Positions 1 to 6,862 of a stretch of DNA of 10,920 nucleotides are shown here, piece by piece. The translations under genes and the position numbers were made by a program. The stretch comes from JBCDCU01 sp039180865 (GTDB lineage Bacteria > Pseudomonadota > Alphaproteobacteria > Rhizobiales > JACESI01). The notes under the pieces were generated by a model. It ran no database searches and was not told the origin of the DNA. It saw only the letters and a program-made list of their open reading frames with translations. The stretch spans positions 1-10,920 of the forward strand of contig JBCDCZ010000154.1 of NCBI GenBank assembly GCA_039180865.1. The letters run 5' to 3'. The first letter of the stretch is position 1; the number at the start of each line of letters is the position of its first letter.

Positions 1-70
1 CCCGCTGTTCACTTAGTTTCCGGCGAAAACAAACTCCTGAAAGAGTCTTGAAAGATTTTTGAAAAGGCGG

Positions 71-1027
71 TCAGGCCCTTGCCTCGACAACACAGCGCTG
101 TCCGATTTCACGAACATGCCGATGGTCCGTGCCGCAACATCCGCCGAAAACCCTGAGATTGGGCAAGAGCGTCATGAGGTTCGCGTAATCGTGTGCGAGT
201 TCCAAGGGATCGCCTTCGTCAAGGGTTTCCGCATTATCGAGTTCTGCGTGGCTCATCCTTGATGCGTTCGCCCGCACACCGCGAATGCGATGCGTCCAGT
301 CCGATCCGGGTTCCAAAACAGAATGAAAGTGATCCGGGTGGGCGCAATTGATCATGTAATAGCTCGGACCGCCCCCAGCAGTGGCGTCCACTTCCGCAAT
401 CGCATCGCCCAAAGGTTGGCCGGACGGCAAATGCCCGTCGGTTTCAAGCGTGAAAGCGAGGGCAAGGGGCAGATTCCGACTTGAACAGGCCCGGGCGATA
501 CCGGCTGCTTCGCCTGCATGCGTCATGGTGATCGCACTCACCATATCGACTCCGGAAAGGTCAAAACCCGTCACCTGAGCACTGTGATAGGCCTCGGCTT
601 CGTCTGCGGTCATCTGGGTGTCTGGACTATAGCCATCACCACGTGGACCGATATTGCCGCTGATGACAAAGGGCGCATCGTCTTCAAACCTCTCTCTGAG
701 TTCGAAAAGCAATGTCACGGCATCCCGGTTGGTATCGGCAAGCGCTGCCGCATCGTATCCAAGCATTGCGCCCCAATCGGAACTCGCCCGCCATGTCGCG
801 CTATCGAGGATGAACCCGATATCCTGTTCATTCGCAATCCGGATGTAGGATTCATAATATCGGTTCAGAGCCGCGCGCCCGTCCTCCGATTTAAGCAGAG
901 TGAAGGCAGCGAAATAAGGAAGATCCAGTCCGTCGTGAAAGATCAGGGTCGTTTCAATCCCGCCATCCGTCAGCATGGGAGCGCCGTCTAGCTGGGGAAG
1001 GTGGTGTCGGTATTTTGAAAGTGTCAT
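71..1027 (-). CDS. Homocysteine S-methyltransferase family protein
   Basis: The 318-residue product reads as a cobalamin-independent homocysteine S-methyltransferase. Members transfer a methyl group from a donor such as S-methylmethionine to a thiol, usually homocysteine giving methionine, in the cytoplasm. Visible family marks are the N-terminal LTDGGIETTLIF (residues 19-30), NIGPRGDGY (125-133), and the three zinc-ligand cysteines: C228 in MINCAHP and C297/C298 in GGCCGT near the C-terminus. The length is normal for a stand-alone enzyme, and no B12 or folate domain is attached. The ATG has a good ribosome binding site (GGAG, 6 nt spacing), but that site lies inside an 8-bp inverted repeat. 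An AraC-family regulator gene lies 188 bp upstream on the same strand and may control it. The family also contains selenocysteine methyltransferases and enzymes of unknown substrate, so the exact methyl donor and acceptor are not certain. Confidence 0.9.
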   Translation of the reverse strand: MTLSKYRHHLPQLDGAPMLTDGGIETTLIFHDGLDLPYFAAFTLLKSEDGRAALNRYYESYIRIANEQDIGFILDSATWRASSDWGAMLGYDAAALADTNRDAVTLLFELRERFEDDAPFVISGNIGPRGDGYSPDTQMTADEAEAYHSAQVTGFDLSGVDMVSAITMTHAGEAAGIARACSSRNLPLALAFTLETDGHLPSGQPLGDAIAEVDATAGGGPSYYMINCAHPDHFHSVLEPGSDWTHRIRGVRANASRMSHAELDNAETLDEGDPLELAHDYANLMTLLPNLRVFGGCCGTDHRHVREIGQRCVVEARA

Positions 1028-1028
1028 T

Positions 1029-1061
1029 GCTGTCTCCTGTCCTGTTGGTGGGAGAGACAGC
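1029..1061 (-). promoter_or_regulatory. Inverted repeat overlapping the Shine-Dalgarno site of the methyltransferase gene
   Basis: GCTGTCTC (1029-1036) and GAGACAGC (1054-1061) are perfect 8-bp complements separated by 17 bases. In the minus-strand mRNA the second arm contains the GAG of the Shine-Dalgarno sequence and ends two bases before the ATG at 1027. A folded hairpin would therefore cover the ribosome binding site. The first arm can also pair, through CUGUC(U), with a nearer (G)GACAG that lies between the arms, which would leave the Shine-Dalgarno free. This suggests translational control, but it is inference from base pairing; I recognise no named riboswitch class. Confidence 0.45.
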
Positions 1062-1215
1062 TAGTCCGATGGCGACCAATTCAGAATGACGGATCAACCG
1101 GACGTATTGACCGAACCGCCAGCTTCACGGGAAAACGAGGGAACGAGCGCGACGCCAGAATGGTCCCATGGGCTATTTGGAAAGTCAGCGCGAAGTCTTC
1201 GGCGCATTTCGTTGA

Positions 1216-2193
1216 TCAGGAAGCAGCGCTCTTAAGGTCACGCCACGAGCCAGGGGCATGTCCTGTTTCACGTTTAAAAGCGCGGGAAAATGCTTCGGGC
1301 GCGTCATAGCCGACCTTGAAAGCGATTTCGGCCGTCGTCATTCGGTCATCCTGCAGCAAGGCCTTTGCAAGCTCCATTCGTTGGTTCAACATGTAACGGC
1401 TCGGCGCAACGCCCATGACCTGGGAAAATCTCTCAACGAAAGCTGAGCGTGACATACCGGCCTCTGCAGCAAGGGTGTCAATCCCTGGCGGCGATGTCAG
1501 CGAGGCATGGATCTGCGAGAGTGCCGGCCCAATGCGCGGGTGGGCAATGCCTCCAAGCCATCCGGACGGCTTCGGGCTCTGTTCAATATGAGCCCGCAAG
1601 GCTTCCGTTAGAAGAAGCTGACAGAGGGTCGGGACCATTGCACCACTCGACAAACGACCCTTGGAGAAAGCCTGCGCTGCCATCAAAACCGACGCTTCTA
1701 TCCAACGGCGGGTCTCCAGGCTCTCAATACTGACAATTAGTATCTCCGGAAGGGTTTCCAAAAGGGGTGAGGAACCGGTTTCGCTTGCCATGAACCCGCA
1801 TAATATGCGTGTCAGGTCCCCCCCGCCGCCATGGCGTATCTGAACAAGTCCATCCTCACCGCATGGAAGCAGCAAATCATCACCGGGGACCGGCTGAACC
1901 CCTTTGGAGCTTGCAAGGATGTGAGTTTTGTTCCTGGGCACGAAGATGATGTCACCCTGCGTCACACGATAATGGGTCTGGTCGCTGGCGCCATTGTTGA
2001 GCGAGAAAACCGCTTCGCCGTCAACGACCACATGATAAGCAATGACCTGCCGGGGGATCGGCATAAAGGGACGGCAATCATCTTCCGTAACGTGCGCAGT
2101 AATCGCCCAGGGCGCGGTAAACTCCGCATTGAGAAACACAGCGCCGGTCAGATTAAGCGATCTCACGATATCTGAAAGGGGATCAACGCTCAT
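1216..2193 (-). CDS. AraC family transcriptional regulator with N-terminal Cupin_6-like domain
   Basis: This is a 325-residue DNA-binding regulator. The N-terminus (MSVDPLSDIVRSL, then GAVFLNAEFTAPWA) and the following beta-rich stretch to about residue 135 match the Cupin_6 type of effector-sensing domain. The C-terminal third has the two AraC helix-turn-helix units: residues about 238-258 (IDTLAAEAGMSRSAFVERFS) and about 287-309 (TAEIAFKVGYDAPEAFSRAF), followed by the usual GHAPGSWR ending. The ATG at 2193 is the natural start because the conserved DPLSDI segment begins at once, although the ribosome binding site is weak. It lies upstream of, and in the same direction as, the homocysteine methyltransferase gene and divergent from a winged-helix gene. 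Either neighbour could be a target. The effector is unknown. Confidence 0.92.
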   Translation of the reverse strand: MSVDPLSDIVRSLNLTGAVFLNAEFTAPWAITAHVTEDDCRPFMPIPRQVIAYHVVVDGEAVFSLNNGASDQTHYRVTQGDIIFVPRNKTHILASSKGVQPVPGDDLLLPCGEDGLVQIRHGGGGDLTRILCGFMASETGSSPLLETLPEILIVSIESLETRRWIEASVLMAAQAFSKGRLSSGAMVPTLCQLLLTEALRAHIEQSPKPSGWLGGIAHPRIGPALSQIHASLTSPPGIDTLAAEAGMSRSAFVERFSQVMGVAPSRYMLNQRMELAKALLQDDRMTTAEIAFKVGYDAPEAFSRAFKRETGHAPGSWRDLKSAAS

Positions 2194-2361
2194 CCAAGGT
2201 ATCCAAACTGGAAGTTTATGGTTTGCTTGGTTTTAGTCGGCACAATTCTGACCCTGGGTAGCAAATGGCGCAATTGCTCTATCAAATCGGATCAGAGGTT
2301 TTGATATTCAAATCTCGAAACGCATGTCGCGCAGTAGCGTCCAGAACCATGATATCGAAAT

Positions 2362-2399
2362 GCAATAGTTTCACTTTTTACGCCCATACGTGAAATTGC
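2362..2399. repeat. Imperfect inverted repeat in the divergent AraC / winged-helix intergenic region
   Basis: The left arm GCAATAGTTTCAC (2362-2374) and right arm GTGAAATTGC (2390-2399) are complementary apart from a 3-base bulge in the left arm. The core TTTCAC/GTGAAA is perfect. A separate 8-bp palindrome, GCAATTGC, sits at 2270-2277 in the same gap. The position, about 65 bp upstream of the winged-helix gene's ATG and within the divergent region, suits an operator. No protein can be assigned to it from sequence alone. Confidence 0.35.
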
Positions 2400-2465
2400 G
2401 TGTTGTGCGGTTACGGCAGCGTTATTACGTCCGGAAAAGTTCGGAAACAGTCTTGTGTCAAAACA

Positions 2466-3665
2466 ATGAAAATCTCGATCGACGGGTGGCGCATTGACAG
2501 TAAGACACGTCAGGCCACGAAAGCAGACACGACCGCGATATTATCGCCACGCGCGCTAAAGCTCCTGATGGAACTTGCGGACGCAAACGGCGATGTCCTT
2601 GAAAGGGCTGATCTTCTCCACCGTATTTGGCCAAATGTGACGGTTGGCGACGAGAGCCTTTCCCAGGCGGTGGCGGAATTACGCAGAAAACTCGGCAACC
2701 GCACTCTTATCGAGACAATCGCGAAGGGCGGATACAGGCTGACCGTTCCGGTTATTCGCACGGTAGAGACACTTCCGAATGCCGCACCCGGGAACATTTC
2801 AGATTTTTATCACCTCGAAGCCCATGCGCTTTGCCTTGACGCCAGAAACGAGATCGTACGATGCGGGGAGGGCTCGATTGCCCGTGCAGATACTCTCACG
2901 GCAGAGGCCGTTTATCTCGCGCCCAATTGCGCGGATATTCGCGCCGAACGCGCGATCGCCTTGGTGCGGGCGCACACTTATTGGTCCGAGGGGCGCTACC
3001 TCCTCGACTCGGCCCTGAAAGAGGCTGAAACGGCAGTCTCCTTAAACCCGAAGCTTGCGGTCGCGCAGTCCGCCCTTGGATATGCGCTGTCCATGCATGG
3101 TCATTTTGATGCCGCAGAAGAAGCGCATCGTGCTGCGTTGGCGGAGGACCCACGGGACCCTCTCATTCTCCACAATGCCGCTTGGCACCTGATGTCGAGA
3201 GGGCGCCGCCGCGCAGCGATTGCCTATTTTGAACAGGCCGCCTGTGTCGATCCGGACAACATAAAAGCGTATCTCCTTGCCGCCCAGTTGTCGCAACCGG
3301 TTGAGCCGAGGCGCTCACGGCGCAATGCGGAACGGGGCCTGAAGCGTGCCCTGGCGCGCATCGAAGAGGATGCGGGCGATCCGCGCGCTCTGTCTGCGGT
3401 AGCCGCTTTCAAGGCGCTGCTTGGCGAGCATCATGAGGCCTATGACGCGTTGACGAGGATCGACGTTCACAACAGCACACAGGCGATCTTCCACGCATCG
3501 TCGATGGCGGTTATCGGTGAAAACGATCGGGCGATCGATATTCTCGAAGAGCTTTTCGATCACGGCTGGCGCGATGTGTTTTGGCTTGATTCGAATCCAA
3601 GCCTCTCGCCGCTCAGGGGCGACCGCCGCTTCATGCGTATGCGAGAACATCTCGCCGTCGCATAG
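2466..3665 (+). CDS. Winged-helix (OmpR/PhoB-type) DNA-binding protein with TPR repeats
   Basis: Counting from ATG 2466, the protein has 399 residues. Residues about 26-96 form a Trans_reg_C winged helix: LSPRALKLLMELADANGDV, a recognition segment around ESLSQAVAELRRKLG, and the closing wing IETIAKGGYRLTVPV. This is the DNA-binding half seen in CadC-like regulators. The rest is helical, with clear tetratricopeptide units at about 197-230 (LGYALSMHGHFDAAEEAHRAALAEDP) and 231-264. No receiver domain and no membrane segment is visible, so unlike CadC it should be cytoplasmic and may sense through protein contact or ligand binding at the TPR part. A GTG at 2400 extends the frame by 22 residues, but the winged-helix homology starts at ATG 2466, so I chose that start; neither has a strong ribosome binding site. 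The target genes are unknown. Confidence 0.85.
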   Translation: MKISIDGWRIDSKTRQATKADTTAILSPRALKLLMELADANGDVLERADLLHRIWPNVTVGDESLSQAVAELRRKLGNRTLIETIAKGGYRLTVPVIRTVETLPNAAPGNISDFYHLEAHALCLDARNEIVRCGEGSIARADTLTAEAVYLAPNCADIRAERAIALVRAHTYWSEGRYLLDSALKEAETAVSLNPKLAVAQSALGYALSMHGHFDAAEEAHRAALAEDPRDPLILHNAAWHLMSRGRRRAAIAYFEQAACVDPDNIKAYLLAAQLSQPVEPRRSRRNAERGLKRALARIEEDAGDPRALSAVAAFKALLGEHHEAYDALTRIDVHNSTQAIFHASSMAVIGENDRAIDILEELFDHGWRDVFWLDSNPSLSPLRGDRRFMRMREHLAVA

Positions 3666-3812
3666 CGCTTTTAGGCTTGTGCAGCAGCGACCGTGCGCAA
3701 AAACTCAAGAAACGTTCGCGCGGGCAAGCCGATGGTGGGCCCAGTAGGACACCATGACAAACCTACCCCCGTGAACCAGGTTACCGCATATCTTTCAATG
3801 ATTACGGGAAAG

Positions 3813-3902
3813 TGGCGGAGACGAAGGGATTCGAACCCTCGATACGGTTCCCCGTATACGCCCTTAGCAGGGGCGCGCCTTCAGCCACTCGGCCACGTCT
3901 CC
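3813..3902 (-). tRNA. tRNA-Ser (anticodon GCU)
   Basis: The reverse complement folds as a class II tRNA of 90 nt. The acceptor stem is GGAGACG with CGTCTCC, followed by G73 and an encoded CCA. The anticodon loop CTGCTAA gives GCU, reading AGC and AGU serine codons. There is a long variable arm (TACGG GGAA CCGTA) and a GTTCGAATC T-loop region. No strong promoter could be picked out upstream (3903 onward, minus strand). The tRNA stands alone between the winged-helix gene and the DUF454 gene. Confidence 0.97.
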
Positions 3903-3948
3903 ACGTACCGGCCTACAGAAAACAGTTTCACGGATCAAGATGAAAAAC

Positions 3949-3983
3949 AGGCAGGGTGTGAATGCCTTACAGGAAACCTGCCT
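3949..3983. repeat. Inverted repeat between tRNA-Ser and the DUF454 gene
   Basis: AGGCAGG (3949-3955) and CCTGCCT (3977-3983) are perfect 7-bp complements with a 21-base loop, and the loop end holds a smaller hairpin CAGG-AAA-CCTG (3970-3980). On the minus strand the structure is followed by GTTTTTC, so it could be a weak terminator that stops antisense transcripts before tRNA-Ser, or part of its promoter region. The long loop makes an efficient intrinsic terminator unlikely. The remainder of 3903-4127 shows nothing I can name. Confidence 0.3.
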
Positions 3984-4127
3984 CCGCCTGTCGGCGCCTT
4001 CCTGCTAGATTATTGCCGATTGGATCGCGCAGCAGGAAATTGTCAGTCTCAATATGGCGTTTTACGCGATTGTTCATTACTCCGTCAGGAATGCCCACTT
4101 CAAAAGGCATCTTTGTGGACTAGAAAC

Positions 4128-4499
4128 ATGGTTGGCCTCAAGCTCTTCTGGTTCGTAATTGGTTTCTGTGCATTGGTCTTAGCAGCCTTGGGGCTCGTTC
4201 TCCCACTGCTGCCAACGACGCCTTTTTTGATTTTGGCCGCCTTTGCATTCGCCCGCTCTTCCGAAAGATGGCATAATTGGCTTCTAACGCACCGGATATT
4301 CGGCCCTTTGGTCTCAAATTGGCGACGATACGGGGCGATTGGCCGTCGGACTAAAATGGTGAGCGTTCTTTTCATGGCGGCAATACTCTGCCTGTCCTAT
4401 GGTGTCGGCGTTTCGACGGTTTTGCTTACGGTTCAGGCGATTGTTCTACTTGGTGCTGCCGCCTTCGTAGTGTCGCGGCCGTCTCCTCCAGGACGCTAG
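4128..4499 (+). CDS. DUF454 / YbaN family inner-membrane protein
   Basis: Starting at ATG 4128 this gives 123 residues, the usual size of the family. The signature is clear: GLVLPLLPTTPFLILAAFAF (residues 22-41), ARSSERWHNWLLTHRIFGPL, and WRRYGAIGRRTK before the second hydrophobic half. Predicted membrane segments are at about 7-27, 28-43, and one or two between 77 and 115. The family is widespread but its function is unknown; E. coli YbaN is the named relative. The open frame continues upstream to 3693, but that extension runs antisense through tRNA-Ser and is not protein. No obvious ribosome binding site precedes ATG 4128. The NnrU-family gene follows after 19 bp, so the two are probably co-transcribed. 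Confidence 0.85.
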   Translation: MVGLKLFWFVIGFCALVLAALGLVLPLLPTTPFLILAAFAFARSSERWHNWLLTHRIFGPLVSNWRRYGAIGRRTKMVSVLFMAAILCLSYGVGVSTVLLTVQAIVLLGAAAFVVSRPSPPGR

Positions 4500-4518
4500 A
4501 GGGCTGATTGCAAGAGAA

Positions 4519-5166
4519 ATGCATGTTCTTTTTGCCATGGGCGTCTTTGTTTTGAGCCATATCCTGATTGCGCGCACAGCGATCAAGCCAATGGTGATCG
4601 CTCGGTTCGGAGAGCGTACATATCTCTCGGCCTATTCGATTCTCTCAATCGGTCTTCTAGGCTGGGTGATTGTGGCGCTGATTGACGCCGAACGGATCGT
4701 GCTGTGGCCGCCACCGGAATGGGCATACACGTCTGCGGTTTGCGCAACGTTTGTCGCGTTTCTGCTGGTTGGGATCGGCTCGCTCGTTCCCAATCCACTC
4801 TCCGTTGCGCTCAGAAAAAACGGATTCAATCCGGAGAATCCCGGTGTGATCGGTTGGATCCGCCATCCGATGATCTGGGGTCTTACGCTGTGGGGGCTGG
4901 CTCACATTCCAGCCAATGGCGATTTCCCGAGTATCGTTCTTTTTGCCGGATCGGCGCTCTTTGGACTGATCGGCACGTTCACCGTCGAAAAGCGCAAAAA
5001 ACGCCAGCTCGGTCAGGAAGAATGGCGACGTTTGACAGTGGGCAGGGGGCATATCGACCGCGCCTCAGTATTTGCTGTCGCGCTCGGTGTTGGGCTCTGG
5101 GTCTTCTTTCTTATCCTTCACCCATATCTTTTCGGCGTCGATCCTCTGGCGGTCCTACTCGGATAA
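4519..5166 (+). CDS. NnrU family integral membrane protein
   Basis: This 215-residue protein is very hydrophobic, with about six predicted membrane helices (about 2-18, 36-57, 70-90, 115-131, 136-154, 184-203). Family features are the N-terminal SHILIART, FGERTYLSAYSILSIG (30-45), VPNPLS (90-95) and IRHPMIWGLTLWGLAH (114-129). NnrU was named for a gene linked to nitrite/nitric oxide reduction in denitrifiers, but many relatives sit in genomes without denitrification, and the molecular role is unknown. No nir or nor genes are in this window, so a nitrogen role cannot be claimed. ATG 4519 follows an AAGAGA-type ribosome binding site. The gene sits 19 bp behind the DUF454 gene and converges on the acyl-CoA dehydrogenase gene, with only 24 bp between their stop codons. 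Confidence 0.85.
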   Translation: MHVLFAMGVFVLSHILIARTAIKPMVIARFGERTYLSAYSILSIGLLGWVIVALIDAERIVLWPPPEWAYTSAVCATFVAFLLVGIGSLVPNPLSVALRKNGFNPENPGVIGWIRHPMIWGLTLWGLAHIPANGDFPSIVLFAGSALFGLIGTFTVEKRKKRQLGQEEWRRLTVGRGHIDRASVFAVALGVGLWVFFLILHPYLFGVDPLAVLLG

Positions 5167-5190
5167 ACTCAAGGTAATGGGTCCGAGACG

Positions 5191-6411
5191 TCAAACCCGG
5201 TCCCAGAAGTTCGTGCCTTCTTTCAAAAGGAAACGCGCAAGCACCATTTTGTGGACTTCCGACGCGCCGTCCACAAGCTTCGCCTGCCGGGCATAGCGAT
5301 ACATCCATTCAAGCACAGTATCCTTGGAATAGCCGCGCGCACCACAGAGCTGGATCGCTGTATCAATCGCCTTATTCAGGCTTTCGGCGACCTGGATCTT
5401 TGCCATTGAAACCTCTTTGCGGGCAAAATCGCCGGTGTCGAGCTTCCGTGCCGCTGAAATCGTCAGAAGACGCCCGACCTGGATCGCCATGGCCGCTTCG
5501 CCGAGCATCCATTGAACGCCTTCGCGATTGGCGAGTTCCTCGCCGAAGCTCTGACGGTTCGCAACGTAATCTGCACCGATTTCCAGAGCCCGTTTCGACA
5601 TGCCAAGCCAGCGCATGCAATGAGTGAGGCGGGCTGTGCCAAGCCGGATCTGCGTGAGTTTCAGTCCGTCGCCGATCTCCATCAACCGGTTGCGGTCAGG
5701 GATACGAAGCCCATCGAACTTCAATTCGCAGTGCCCGCCGTGCTCTTCCGGTCCCATGATCGGGATCCGCCGGATGATCTCCCAGCCTGGATCGTCCTTA
5801 TGAAACAGGAACGCCGTCATATGGCGGCGCACCTCACTTGGATCTTCGCTGGTGCGGGCCATTAAAATGAAATGGCTTGCCGTTCCGGCACCGGTGATAA
5901 ACCACTTATGGCCATCGACGATCCAGTCGGAGCCGTCGCGTTTTGCAAAGGTTTTCATCATACCGGGGTCAGACCCACTGCCAGGCGCGGGCTCGGTCAT
6001 AATGAAGGCGGAGCGCGCCCTGCCATCGACGATCGGCTGCAGCCATTCATCCTTCTGGGCATCATTCGCCACCCGGTTTAGGACGAACATGTTCCCATCA
6101 TCGGGGGCAGCGCAATTGAAGGAGCACGGGCCAAAGATCGAGCGGCCCATTTCCTCATAAAGTACCGCCATGCCCTCGGTGTTGAAACCGAGACCGCCAC
6201 GCTCTTCAGGCATTTGCGGCGCCCATAGTCCAGCGGCTTTTACCTTGGCGCGAACCTCATCAAGCCGGTCAAGGTCGATGTTCTCATGATCGTCATAGGC
6301 GCTTTCATCGCTTTCAAGTGGGATAATCTCGTTTTCAACGAAGCTTGCGACCTTGATTCGATAATCCTCAAGACGTTGATCGTCCCCGTCGCCTGGCGCT
6401 CTCACATCCAT
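5191..6411 (-). CDS. Acyl-CoA dehydrogenase (ACAD10/11-like)
   Basis: The product is an FAD flavoprotein that should oxidise an acyl-CoA to the 2,3-enoyl-CoA and pass electrons to ETF. All three acyl-CoA dehydrogenase regions are present: the helical N-domain, the middle beta-domain with TEPAPGSGSD (139-148) and the WFITGAG segment (170-176), and the C-domain with QLCGARGYSKD (354-364). The place of the usual catalytic Glu (YEG in medium-chain enzymes) is VDGASEVHKM with D381, a form I associate with ACAD10/11-like members. A longer frame starts at ATG 6435, but ATG 6411 has a far better ribosome binding site (GGAGGAG, about 7 nt before it), so I set the start there, giving 406 residues. It is transcribed divergently from the redox operon. 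The acyl substrate cannot be told from the sequence. Confidence 0.92.
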   Translation of the reverse strand: MDVRAPGDGDDQRLEDYRIKVASFVENEIIPLESDESAYDDHENIDLDRLDEVRAKVKAAGLWAPQMPEERGGLGFNTEGMAVLYEEMGRSIFGPCSFNCAAPDDGNMFVLNRVANDAQKDEWLQPIVDGRARSAFIMTEPAPGSGSDPGMMKTFAKRDGSDWIVDGHKWFITGAGTASHFILMARTSEDPSEVRRHMTAFLFHKDDPGWEIIRRIPIMGPEEHGGHCELKFDGLRIPDRNRLMEIGDGLKLTQIRLGTARLTHCMRWLGMSKRALEIGADYVANRQSFGEELANREGVQWMLGEAAMAIQVGRLLTISAARKLDTGDFARKEVSMAKIQVAESLNKAIDTAIQLCGARGYSKDTVLEWMYRYARQAKLVDGASEVHKMVLARFLLKEGTNFWDRV

Positions 6412-6479
6412 CCTGCCTCTCCTCCGAAAATCCATCCCGTCCCGCTAAATGTTACATGGTCTTTCATAAAGCTGTAATG

Positions 6480-6501
6480 AAAAAACGCCAGCCCGTTGGC
6501 G
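6480..6501 (-). terminator. Intrinsic-terminator-like hairpin in the acyl-CoA dehydrogenase leader
   Basis: Read on the minus strand, CGCCA (6501-6497), a 6-base loop and TGGCG (6490-6486) form a 5-bp GC-rich stem followed directly by six T (6485-6480). It sits about 70 bp upstream of the acyl-CoA dehydrogenase start, not behind any gene on that strand. It could be an attenuator in that gene's leader, or a stop for transcripts running antisense out of the redox operon. The stem is short, so strength is uncertain. Confidence 0.4.
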
Positions 6502-6572
6502 CGTGCCTGTCCCGCACTCTGGACGCGAATATTGTGAACGGAGTACAACGTTTTGCGGACATTTGAAGCCTT

Positions 6573-6582
6573 GAACCGGTTC
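6573..6582. promoter_or_regulatory. 10-bp palindrome upstream of the redox operon, possible operator
   Basis: GAACCGGTTC is a perfect 10-bp palindrome 61 bp upstream of the first operon start codon (6644) and about 160 bp upstream of the divergent acyl-CoA dehydrogenase. It lies where an operator or activator site would be expected. No clear -35/-10 pair could be placed beside it, and a single 10-bp palindrome can arise by chance. Confidence 0.25.
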
Positions 6583-6643
6583 CGTCCGGGCGTTAGTTTG
6601 CCGCCAAAGTTTGATCTTGCCGTACCTGGCGAAAGGCGCATTT

Positions 6644-6862
6644 ATGGAAGTTGCTGAAGGCGTAATTGCGTTTGTAGAGATCTATCTTTGGATCGGTGGT
6701 GCCGTTGCTGCGATCTTTCTTCTGTTCGGAATTGAGAGGGTCGACCCGGCCGCCCGCGGCGCCTACGGCTTTCGCCCACTTCTGGTTCCCGGCATTCTTC
6801 TATTATGGCCGCTCGTTTTATGGCGTTGGATAGCTCTTGAGCGCAGTTCAGGAGATCCATAA
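6644..6862 (+). CDS. Small two-helix membrane protein, first gene of the redox operon
   Basis: The 72-residue product has two hydrophobic helices (about 9-29 and 45-63) joined by a short loop, ERVDPAARGAYGFRPLL, and ends in a short charged tail. I cannot name the family. The DPAARG...GFR loop followed by PGILLLWPLVLWRW looks like a conserved motif and not random hydrophobic sequence. The frame is open from a TTG at 6611, but ATG 6644 is preceded by GAAAGG at a sensible distance, so I chose it. The stop codon overlaps the next start (TAATG), a sign of translational coupling. The context suggests a small accessory or assembly subunit of the haem/Rieske protein encoded downstream. Confidence 0.75.
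   Translation: MEVAEGVIAFVEIYLWIGGAVAAIFLLFGIERVDPAARGAYGFRPLLVPGILLLWPLVLWRWIALERSSGDP

Noticed and set aside
8..60. Terminator behind the methyltransferase gene (ACTC...GAGT followed by TTGTTTT on the minus strand)
   Set aside because: The stem is only four base pairs and AT-rich around it; not a convincing terminator.
518..991. Plus-strand open frame of 157 codons inside the methyltransferase gene
   Set aside because: No family features, and the opposite strand encodes a clear enzyme with its zinc-ligand cysteines.
3693..4127. Long in-frame upstream extension of the DUF454 gene, giving a 268-residue protein with RRRRDSNPRYGSPYTPLAG
   Set aside because: That peptide is the well-known false translation of the antisense strand of a tRNA; here it comes from tRNA-Ser at 3813-3902. 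The DUF454 homology begins at ATG 4128.
4704..5177. Alternative plus-strand frame of 157 codons within the NnrU-family gene
   Set aside because: The sequence is Arg/Ser-rich with no hydrophobic pattern, and the NnrU frame has the family motifs.
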